A stretch of DNA of 5,196 bases from assembly GCA_025455665.1 (NCBI GenBank), contig JALOMC010000226.1, positions 1 through 5,196 of the forward strand, read 5' to 3'. Source of the stretch: Chitinophagaceae bacterium. Its GTDB lineage: Bacteria > Bacteroidota > Bacteroidia > Chitinophagales > Chitinophagaceae. The position numbers and the translations under genes are program-made. Below the pieces are notes generated by a model. That model had not been told where the DNA came from, searched no databases, and saw nothing but the letters and a program-made list of their open reading frames with translations. Below are positions 1 through 5,196 of the stretch, one piece after another; position 1 is the first letter of the stretch; each line of letters begins with the position of its first letter.

Positions 1-629
1 AAAAAAATACGGTGTAAACCGCACCGCCATGATGGCCCGCTCCAGCGGCACATGGGGGCGTTCTTTTTCTATACACAGCAGCTGGCCACCCAGCTCTCGC
101 AGGCGGGCATGGTGGGGGCGTATCACCTGGTAGTCGCGGCTGTCTACGGCATAAAAAGGATCGGCCAGGCCGGCAAATACCGGCTCGTGGTGGGCGCCCA
201 TGAGCATGTGCACCGGAAACACGCCAAACGAAGTGCTCTTGCGCTTGCACACCTCGCCAATGCCGTAGTGGCGGCAGGCCAGCTGAAAGCTGTGGCAAAT
301 AAAAAACACGTGCTTTTTGATGCTGTCGGGCTGCGCATTGTGGGCCTCTACCTGCTGCAGCCAGTTAAAATAGCGGGCTTCCCACTCGCTGCCCTCGCTA
401 TCGAGGGGGCTACCAGGGCCACCGCTGCTGATGTAAATATCGAAGCTGAGATCGGGCACTTGCAGGTGGCGCCGCACATCAAACTCGTGGAGGGTTATTT
501 CCAGCCCGCTGTGCTCGGCATAGCTGTGTACTATTTCCCGAATACCCCGCATGCCCTGGTTTTCAACGCCTTCGTACAAATCGAGTAATCAACGCCTTCG
601 TACAAATCGAGTAAAGCCAGTTTGATCAT
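1..629 (-). pseudogene. Class I glutamine amidotransferase-like protein (GMP synthase GATase-like), frameshifted by a 26-bp duplication, 3' end outside window
   Basis: Read from ATG at 629-627, the frame gives MIKLALLDLYEGV, then enters the second copy of a 26-bp tandem repeat, shifts, and stops at TAG 533-531 after 32 codons. Dropping one copy joins GTT-GAA-AAC and gives 201 codons without a stop to base 1. In this repaired protein I see an N-terminal beta strand (residues 2-9), the oxyanion-type segment ISSGGPGSPLD (58-68), and a nucleophile-elbow region FFICHSFQLAC (100-110) with candidate catalytic Cys103. A conserved-looking tail follows (STSFGVFPVH, DPFYAVDSRD, RPHVPLERAIMAVRF). The His/Glu of the usual Cys-His-Glu triad would lie beyond the left edge. 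Class I GATase domains hydrolyse glutamine and pass ammonia to an acceptor; stand-alone members are often labelled GMP synthase, and the true acceptor here is unknown. The start at 629 is chosen because homologous-looking sequence begins there; an upstream ATG at 803 adds only low-complexity, non-domain sequence. No Shine-Dalgarno sequence is visible, as is normal for Bacteroidota. An assembly error is the main alternative to a real lesion. Confidence 0.82.
563..614. repeat. Perfect 26-bp tandem duplication, two copies
   Basis: Bases 563-588 and 589-614 are identical and directly adjacent. Each unit starts TCAACGCCTTCG and ends ATCGAGTAA. The identity does not extend beyond either border (562 is T against 588 A; 589 is T against 615 A). 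The unit lies inside the 5' end of the minus-strand amidotransferase-like gene and is 8 codons plus 2 bases long, so the second copy changes the frame. It also places a TGA (591-589, minus strand) directly upstream in the downstream reading frame. Possible origins are replication slippage, template switching or misassembly. Confidence 0.97.
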
Positions 630-673
630 GCGCAGTTGCAGGTTTGCCCCACGGATGGGTAGGAATAAAGCGG

Positions 674-681
674 CAAAGCTA
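674..681 (-). promoter_or_regulatory. Bacteroidota -7 promoter-like element TAGCTTTG for the amidotransferase-like gene
   Basis: On the minus strand, 681 to 674 reads TAGCTTTG, an exact match to the TAnnTTTG -7 element known for the primary sigma factor of Bacteroidota. It lies 44 bases upstream of the ATG at 629, which would leave a leader of roughly 35-40 bases. No TTTG -33 element is found at the expected distance upstream, so this is only a candidate: an 8-base pattern with six fixed positions can occur by chance. Confidence 0.35.
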
Positions 682-771
682 CCAAATAGCGGCTCCTCGG
701 CGCACAGGCTTTGGCAGATGGTGGAAATTTTATGTGATGCGATGTGCCGGCCACGGGCAGGGGGTGCCAGG

Positions 772-807
772 TGCTTTGTTTCACTTTTGTTAAGGAAATG
801 CAAAGCA
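772..807. repeat. Imperfect inverted repeat / potential hairpin in the divergent intergenic region
   Basis: Arm TGCTTTG (772-778) is an exact inverted match to CAAAGCA (801-807). Inside it TTTC (779-782) pairs with GAAA (795-798), and CTT (784-786) with AAG (792-794), around a five-base loop TTGTT (787-791). This gives 14 possible pairs with a two-base bulge (799-800) and a single-base bulge (783). The tract after it on the plus strand is A-rich, not T-rich, and on the minus strand the T tract precedes the stem, so it does not look like an intrinsic terminator in either direction. It may be an operator, a leader structure, or chance in AT-rich sequence. Confidence 0.5.
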
Positions 808-821
808 AAAAATAGGCTTCG

Positions 822-838
822 TATAACCAGCTGTTATA
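822..838. promoter_or_regulatory. Inverted repeat TATAAC-N5-GTTATA, possible operator upstream of the SusC gene
   Basis: TATAAC (822-827) and GTTATA (833-838) are perfect inverted copies separated by CAGCT. The 17-bp site lies 41 bases before the SusC start codon and its right arm overlaps the -7-like sequence at 835-842. Its size and symmetry would suit a dimeric DNA-binding regulator, but no regulator gene is in the window and no second copy is seen, so the role is inference. Confidence 0.4.
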
Positions 839-842
839 TTCG
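835..842 (+). promoter_or_regulatory. Weak -7-like element TATATTCG for the SusC/SusD genes
   Basis: TATATTCG matches the Bacteroidota TAnnTTTG consensus at five of six fixed positions and would place transcription start about 30-35 bases before the SusC ATG at 880. A TTTG -33 element is not found at the usual spacing; the nearest TTTG motifs (775-778 and 786-789) are too far upstream. Another partial match, TAGGCTTC at 813-820, sits 23 bases after TTTG 786-789. The real promoter could be either, or one read by an alternative sigma factor. Confidence 0.25.
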
Positions 843-860
843 GCCCTGCAACCCCTTCTT

Positions 861-870
861 TAACCAAAAC
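861..870 (+). promoter_or_regulatory. Leader motif TAACCAAAAC before the SusC start, copy 1
   Basis: TAACCAAAAC ends nine bases before the ATG at 880 and recurs at 4124-4133 ten bases before the SusD ATG; both copies follow a pyrimidine-rich stretch. Neither gene has a purine-rich Shine-Dalgarno sequence, so A-rich unstructured leader sequence probably guides initiation. The shared motif could be a translation or mRNA-level signal of the operon. Function is inference; the match and spacing are seen directly. Confidence 0.45.
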
Positions 871-879
871 TAACAACGC

Positions 880-3800
880 ATGAAGAAAATGCTGCTCGTT
901 GCGCTGTACGCAACGTGCTTTTGGGTAGTGACTTATGCCCAGAAGATCACCGTGTCGGGCACGGTGACCGACCCGGCTGGTGCCGCCATTGCCGGCGCCT
1001 CCATTACTGAAAAAGGAACCCGCAATGGTACCATGGCCGATGAGAAAGGCCGGTTTAGCCTACAGGTGGGGCAGGGTGCCACGCTGCTGGTATCGGCCTC
1101 GGGCTATGGCCAGCTGGAGGTGCCCGCCGGTAAAGCGGGTACTATTACCCTGGCGGCTACTGCCAGCGATTTGACCGAGGTAGTGGTGACGGCCCTGGGT
1201 GTGAAACGGGAGAAAAAGGCGTTGGGCTACGCCGTGCAGGAGGTGAAGGGTGAAAACCTGACGCTGGCAAAATCGGTAGACGTGAGCACCAGCCTGGCTG
1301 GCAAGGTAGCCGGTGTGCAGTTGGTGGGTTCGCCCAGCTCTACCTTCGACAATGCCGACATTCTCATTCGCGGGGTGACCGGCCTCGGCCCTCAGGCTCC
1401 CATTTTTGTGGTAGATGGTACCATTACCAACCAGAGTGCGGTGCTCATGGACAATATTGAAAACGTATCGGTGCTGAAGGGCCCGGCGGCCACGGCATTG
1501 TACGGCCAGCGGGCAGCCAATGGCGCTGTGGTGATTACCACCAAAAAAGGCACTCGAAAGCGGACACAGTCGGTAGAGTTGAACCTCGGAGCTACGTTTG
1601 AAAATCTGGCATTGCTGCCACGGTACCAAAATCAGTATGCCGGCGGCTACTCCAGTAGCTACACCAGCAAAGGATCGTTGGGTACGGGCTATCTCGACGA
1701 TCAGGGGTACTACATTTTTCGCTATCGCCCGAGCGTACACCCCGCCAGTTGGGCCAGTTTTGATGGCCAGCGCATGCTGGAGTATGGGGCCGATGAAAGC
1801 TGGGGACCTCGTATTGACGGCAATATGTATCGACCCTACTACAGCTGGTATCCGGGTGCTGGCTTTGGCCAAATGGAGCCATTGGTAGCCCAGCCAGACA
1901 ACGTGAAGAATTTCTTCCGGACGGGTGTCAATCTCAACAATACCATCGCCTTTACTTCGGGCGGCGAGTCGCATAATTTTCGCATGAGCTATGGCAATCA
2001 AACCCGATCGTTGATTATAGAAAATGCCAAGCGCCAACAGCACCAGCTGGGTGTAAACGGTTCGTTTGACATTGGTGACCACATTACCATTTCGAGCGAC
2101 CTGGTGTACACCACCCGCAGCACCAAAGGCAAGCCTGCCGAAGGCTATCGGCTGGATGGCCTGAATGTGACCCAAAACTTCAACCAATGGTTTCAGCGCC
2201 AGCTGGATATTGAGAAAATGCGGGAATACAGGCAGCCCGATGGTAGCCTGAATAGTTGGAACATTGGCGACCCCAATGCATCGAGCAACCTGGCAGTGTA
2301 CGGCAAACCACAGTATTGGGACAATCCGTGGTTTGTACTAGCTGAAAACTTTGGCACCGAAACACAAAACCGGCTGATGGGGAATGTGGGCATGAACATA
2401 AAGTTCAACAAACACCTGAACCTGCAGAGCTATGCCCGCATGAACCAGTACAGTACGCAGGGCGACCAGCGGGTGGCTTCTGGTGGTCTCAACCAGGACG
2501 GGTATTCTATTTTGCAAAACCAGTATACCGAAATGAACTACGAAACCAACCTGATGTACAAAAACAAGTTTGGTGATTTTTCGGTTGATGGCTTGCTGGG
2601 TGCCAACGCCCGAAAGAACGACTACAGCCAGTTATCCGAGGCTACAGTAGGCGGCCTTAGCTCCCCCAACTATTTCGATATCTCAGCATCAGTGGGCCGG
2701 CCTTCTATAGCCCGCAGCTACCAAAAAAAGACTGTAAACAGTGTGTATGGCAAAGCGTCGGTTGGCTGGAGAGATTTGTTGTATGTAGAGGGTACCCTGC
2801 GCAACGATTGGTCGTCGGCACTGCCCGAAGAAAGCAACTCTTATCTCTATCCTTCCCTCAGCACCAGCTTCATTTTTACCGAGCTGGTAAAGCTGCCGTG
2901 GCTATCGTTTGGTAAGTTACGTGCTTCGTACGCTTCAGTTGGATCCGACCTCGATCCACACAACCTGGATATTGCCATCAACAATGGCAACTTTTATGGT
3001 GCCAATCCGTCGGCCACTATCGGCAATCAGTTTCGTGGTGGCGGTATTCGCCCGGCCCTTACCAAGGCATACGAAGCTGGTATTGAACTACGGTTCTTCA
3101 ACCGCATAGGCCTTGATGTGACGGTGTATGAAAACAACAATACCGATCAGATCATTGGGGTTGATGTGTCGTCGGCCAGCGGCTTTACCACTGCGCAAAT
3201 TAATGCGGGTAATATAGTAAGCCGTGGTATCGAAGTATCTATCAATGGTACTCCTATCAAGACCCGCAATTTTAGCTGGGAACTAAGCTTGAACTGGGCC
3301 CGCAATCGCAATCAGGTAGAAGAACTGGCGCCCGGTATTAATAGCTACCTGTATGCTACTAACCGCTACGATACCCGCCTGGAGCACCGCGTAGGCGGCG
3401 AGTGGGGCATGTACTACGGCCGCAAGTGGAAAGTAGATGAAAAGACAGGCAAAACCCTGATTGACCAAACTGGTCAGCCGCTGTACGACATCAACCAACC
3501 GATTGGCCAGGTACTGCCTAAGTGGACCGGTGGTATGTTCAATTCGTTCCGCTACAAGGGCTTTGATCTTACGTTTTCAGTCGACTTCCAAAATGGTGGT
3601 CTGTTTTATTCTGAAACACGCAATTTCAATACCGGTGCTGGCCTGAGCGAAGAAACCGTAGGTGTAAACGACAAAGGCTTTGAATGGCGTGATTATCCGG
3701 GTTCGTACTCGGCTGCCACGGGCAATACCGGCAATGGCGGCATTCGCATTCCCGGCATTTTTGCCAATGGTCCGCTGGTAGGCCAGGAAAACAACCGCTA

Positions 3801-4104
3801 CATCAGCGCCCGTGCTTATTGGTACACTGCCCGCCAGCGGGAGGGTCGCGAAGTGTTGTTGGATGCATCCTATATCAAGCTGCGTGAAATTCGTTTCGGC
3901 TACAGCATTCCTTCTTCTTTCCTCTCACGGTTCAAAGTAGTAAAGTCGGCCAACATTGGCGTTATTGTACAAAACGCATGGCTCATTTGGGCCAACACCA
4001 AAAAGTTTGGTATCGATCCGTCTGAGCTGGAGGTGTTTTACCGCGAAGGTGGTCAGCTGTCGGCTACCCGCCAGATTGGTGGCAACCTGCGTATCACTTT
4101 CTAA
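880..4104 (+). CDS. SusC/RagA family TonB-linked outer membrane transporter
   Basis: This complete 1074-residue protein has the usual SusC length and order of parts. A signal peptide (1-20, likely cut in TYA|QK) is followed by a carboxypeptidase-regulatory-like beta-sandwich domain (about 24-95, VSGTVTDPAGAAIAGASI). Next is the family signature and TonB box (TEVVVTALGVKREKKALGYA, 99-118), then the plug (about 120-224, with SLAGKVAGVQL, ILIRGVTGLG, FVVDG, VLKGPAATALYGQRAANGAV). The rest is a 22-strand-type barrel, with family landmarks YEAGIELRFFNRIGLDVTVY (731-750), VLPKWTGGMFNSFRYKGFDL (878-897) and DASYIKLREIRFGY (995-1008). It ends in LRITF, with the C-terminal Phe typical of BAM-assembled barrels. 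It imports a nutrient across the outer membrane using TonB/ExbBD energy, with the SusD-like lipoprotein encoded 39 bp downstream as its lid. There is no STN domain between the signal peptide and the beta-sandwich, so direct signalling to an anti-sigma factor is not expected. The ATG at 880 is chosen because it directly precedes the signal peptide. Substrate unknown. Confidence 0.97.
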   Translation: MKKMLLVALYATCFWVVTYAQKITVSGTVTDPAGAAIAGASITEKGTRNGTMADEKGRFSLQVGQGATLLVSASGYGQLEVPAGKAGTITLAATASDLTEVVVTALGVKREKKALGYAVQEVKGENLTLAKSVDVSTSLAGKVAGVQLVGSPSSTFDNADILIRGVTGLGPQAPIFVVDGTITNQSAVLMDNIENVSVLKGPAATALYGQRAANGAVVITTKKGTRKRTQSVELNLGATFENLALLPRYQNQYAGGYSSSYTSKGSLGTGYLDDQGYYIFRYRPSVHPASWASFDGQRMLEYGADESWGPRIDGNMYRPYYSWYPGAGFGQMEPLVAQPDNVKNFFRTGVNLNNTIAFTSGGESHNFRMSYGNQTRSLIIENAKRQQHQLGVNGSFDIGDHITISSDLVYTTRSTKGKPAEGYRLDGLNVTQNFNQWFQRQLDIEKMREYRQPDGSLNSWNIGDPNASSNLAVYGKPQYWDNPWFVLAENFGTETQNRLMGNVGMNIKFNKHLNLQSYARMNQYSTQGDQRVASGGLNQDGYSILQNQYTEMNYETNLMYKNKFGDFSVDGLLGANARKNDYSQLSEATVGGLSSPNYFDISASVGRPSIARSYQKKTVNSVYGKASVGWRDLLYVEGTLRNDWSSALPEESNSYLYPSLSTSFIFTELVKLPWLSFGKLRASYASVGSDLDPHNLDIAINNGNFYGANPSATIGNQFRGGGIRPALTKAYEAGIELRFFNRIGLDVTVYENNNTDQIIGVDVSSASGFTTAQINAGNIVSRGIEVSINGTPIKTRNFSWELSLNWARNRNQVEELAPGINSYLYATNRYDTRLEHRVGGEWGMYYGRKWKVDEKTGKTLIDQTGQPLYDINQPIGQVLPKWTGGMFNSFRYKGFDLTFSVDFQNGGLFYSETRNFNTGAGLSEETVGVNDKGFEWRDYPGSYSAATGNTGNGGIRIPGIFANGPLVGQENNRYISARAYWYTARQREGREVLLDASYIKLREIRFGYSIPSSFLSRFKVVKSANIGVIVQNAWLIWANTKKFGIDPSELEVFYREGGQLSATRQIGGNLRITF

Positions 4105-4123
4105 TTCACGCCTTTACTGTTTC

Positions 4124-4133
4124 TAACCAAAAC
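4124..4133 (+). promoter_or_regulatory. Leader motif TAACCAAAAC before the SusD start, copy 2
   Basis: This is an exact copy of the 10-base motif found before the SusC gene (861-870), here ending ten bases before ATG 4144 within the 39-bp intergenic gap. The gap shows no hairpin or T tract, so transcription probably reads through from the SusC gene. The recurrence at matching positions argues for a shared initiation or post-transcriptional signal, though chance in A-rich leaders is possible. Confidence 0.45.
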
Positions 4134-4143
4134 GATTTTAGAA

Positions 4144-5196
4144 ATGAAAAGATTTTTCATCATCACCGTAACCGTAGCCGCCCTGGCTGGTTGCAATAAG
4201 TTCGACGATACCAACATATCGCCGGCCTTGCTGACGCAGGCCTCTACCAAGGCCCTGCTTACCAATGCGCAGCAATCGCTATCCAATCAATTGTTGGGCA
4301 ATACGGCTGCATCACGCCTGGCTGCCCTGTATGTGCAGCACCTGTCCGAAGGGCCTTATCCTGGCTCTTCACTTTACAGCGATCGCAACCTGAATTTTTC
4401 AGGCTGGTATACAGGCCCCTTGTACGATCTGCAAACCATCATTAACTATAACAATGAAGGAGCTGCAGCGGCCAATGGAAATGGCTCGAAAAGTAACCAG
4501 ATAGCAGTAGCCCGAATTATGAAGGCTTACTACTTTTTGTACCTGACCGATACCTGGGGCGATGTGCCTTATAGTGAGTCGCTGAAAGGCAACGAAGCCT
4601 TTACGCCGAAGTACGATAAGCAACAGGATATTTACACCGCACTGCTGAAAGAGTTGGCAGAAGCTGTTGCCCAGATCAACGAAGCGGAATCGGCCGTAGT
4701 GGGCGATATATTGCTGGGCGGCAATATGGCAGCATGGAAGCGCTTTGCCAATACCATTCGGATGACCATGGCGCTGCGCCTGAGCAAGGCAGATGCTGCC
4801 AGGGGCAAGGCCGAATACGTGGCTGCTGTAGCTGCAGGTGTTATTGCCAGCAATGCGCAAAATATCAGCTACAAGTACCTGGCCAGCGATCCGAATAACT
4901 ACAACCCCTGGTACAATAACTACAACGTGAGCAACCGCAATGATTATGCCCTTAGCAAAACCATGACCGACTACATGGAGCCAAAGGCAGATCCGCGTTT
5001 GCCTGTTTATGGCGAAGTACTGTCGGGCGGTGTCGTAAAAGGCCTGCCATATGGGCGCAACGTAGCGGTCAATATTCCAGCCGCCTACAGCCGCATCGGC
5101 GAGTTTTTTAAATCGCAAGGAGCAGCACTCCCGTTGGTGAACTATGCACAGGTACTGTTTATGCAGGCCGAAGCCGCCAAGCTGGGCTATACTGCT
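4144..5196 (+). CDS. SusD/RagB family nutrient-binding outer membrane lipoprotein (SusD-like_2 type), C-terminus outside window
   Basis: The ATG at 4144 opens a frame of 351 codons with no stop before the right edge; family members are usually about 480-550 residues, so roughly the last third is missing. A lipoprotein signal peptide is clear: KR, a hydrophobic run, then lipobox LAG|C with Cys17. The acidic pair in CNKFDD just after the cysteine resembles surface-export signals of Bacteroidota lipoproteins. The helical, TPR-like SusD core shows landmarks of the SusD-like_2 branch: KAYYFLYLTDTWGDVPYSES (127-146), a YDKQQDIYTALLKELAEAV helix (157-175), GDILLGGNMAAWKRFANTIR (187-206) with MALRLSKAD after it, and NYAQVLFMQAEAAKLGY (333-349). 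It should sit on the cell surface, bind the nutrient and cap the SusC barrel encoded immediately upstream in the same operon. Ligand unknown. The branch assignment is from motif recognition and is less certain than membership of the SusD superfamily. Confidence 0.94.
   Translation, partial: MKRFFIITVTVAALAGCNKFDDTNISPALLTQASTKALLTNAQQSLSNQLLGNTAASRLAALYVQHLSEGPYPGSSLYSDRNLNFSGWYTGPLYDLQTIINYNNEGAAAANGNGSKSNQIAVARIMKAYYFLYLTDTWGDVPYSESLKGNEAFTPKYDKQQDIYTALLKELAEAVAQINEAESAVVGDILLGGNMAAWKRFANTIRMTMALRLSKADAARGKAEYVAAVAAGVIASNAQNISYKYLASDPNNYNPWYNNYNVSNRNDYALSKTMTDYMEPKADPRLPVYGEVLSGGVVKGLPYGRNVAVNIPAAYSRIGEFFKSQGAALPLVNYAQVLFMQAEAAKLGYTA

Noticed and set aside
52..588. 178-residue open frame on the plus strand starting MGAFFF
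   Set aside because: It is the antisense shadow of the amidotransferase-like gene, whose minus-strand translation has recognisable GATase motifs. The plus-strand translation has no domain-like pattern, and its stop is simply the TAA inside the duplicated unit.
531..803. Long N-terminal extension (start at 803) for the amidotransferase-like gene
   Set aside because: The sequence before residue MIKLALLDLY is not domain-like and runs through the intergenic hairpin and promoter-like element, so the start at 629 is more likely.
622..873. 83-residue plus-strand open frame in the intergenic region
   Set aside because: It overlaps the promoter region of the SusC gene, ends seven bases before its start, and has a composition rich in R, C and N with no recognisable pattern.
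1060..2187. 375-residue open frame on the minus strand opposite the SusC gene
   Set aside because: It lies fully antisense to the plug and early barrel of a clear SusC. Its translation is rich in H, R, A and G with no family pattern, as expected from the complement of a codon-biased GC-rich gene.
4105..4143. Terminator between the SusC and SusD genes
   Set aside because: The 39-bp gap has no inverted repeat followed by a T tract, and co-transcription of such pairs is the rule.
4399..5118. 239-residue minus-strand open frame opposite the SusD-like gene
   Set aside because: The plus-strand frame has a lipobox and SusD landmarks over the same span, and the minus-strand translation shows no family features.

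Overview
The window looks like a Bacteroidota chromosome or contig, most likely from a Chitinophagaceae-type relative (the family is inference). The support is a SusC/SusD outer-membrane pair, which is essentially confined to this phylum, start codons with A-rich leaders and no Shine-Dalgarno sequence, and a promoter-like TAnnTTTG element. Base composition is moderately GC-rich.

Layout: positions 1-629, minus strand, hold most of a class I glutamine amidotransferase-like gene that runs off the left edge. It is broken near its 5' end by a perfect 26-bp tandem duplication (563-588 and 589-614). Because 26 is not a multiple of 3, the frame is lost after 13 codons; removing one copy restores 201 uninterrupted codons up to the window edge. 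Positions 630-879 are a divergent intergenic region with two inverted repeats and weak promoter-like elements. Positions 880-4104, plus strand, are a complete 1074-residue SusC/RagA-type TonB-dependent transporter. After a 39-bp gap, positions 4144-5196 hold the first 351 residues of its SusD-like lipoprotein partner, cut by the right edge.

The SusC and SusD proteins should work together: SusD is a surface lipoprotein that captures a nutrient and closes over the SusC barrel, which imports it using TonB energy. The substrate (glycan, peptide or other) cannot be read from this window, because no degradative enzyme or regulator is visible. A 10-base motif (TAACCAAAAC) sits at almost the same distance from the start codons of both genes and may be a shared leader signal. 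The amidotransferase-like gene is transcribed away from the pair and has no evident functional link to it.

I see no RNA genes, CRISPR array, insertion sequence or convincing terminator. The best candidate for something unusual is the frame-breaking tandem duplication; the second is the structured divergent intergenic region.
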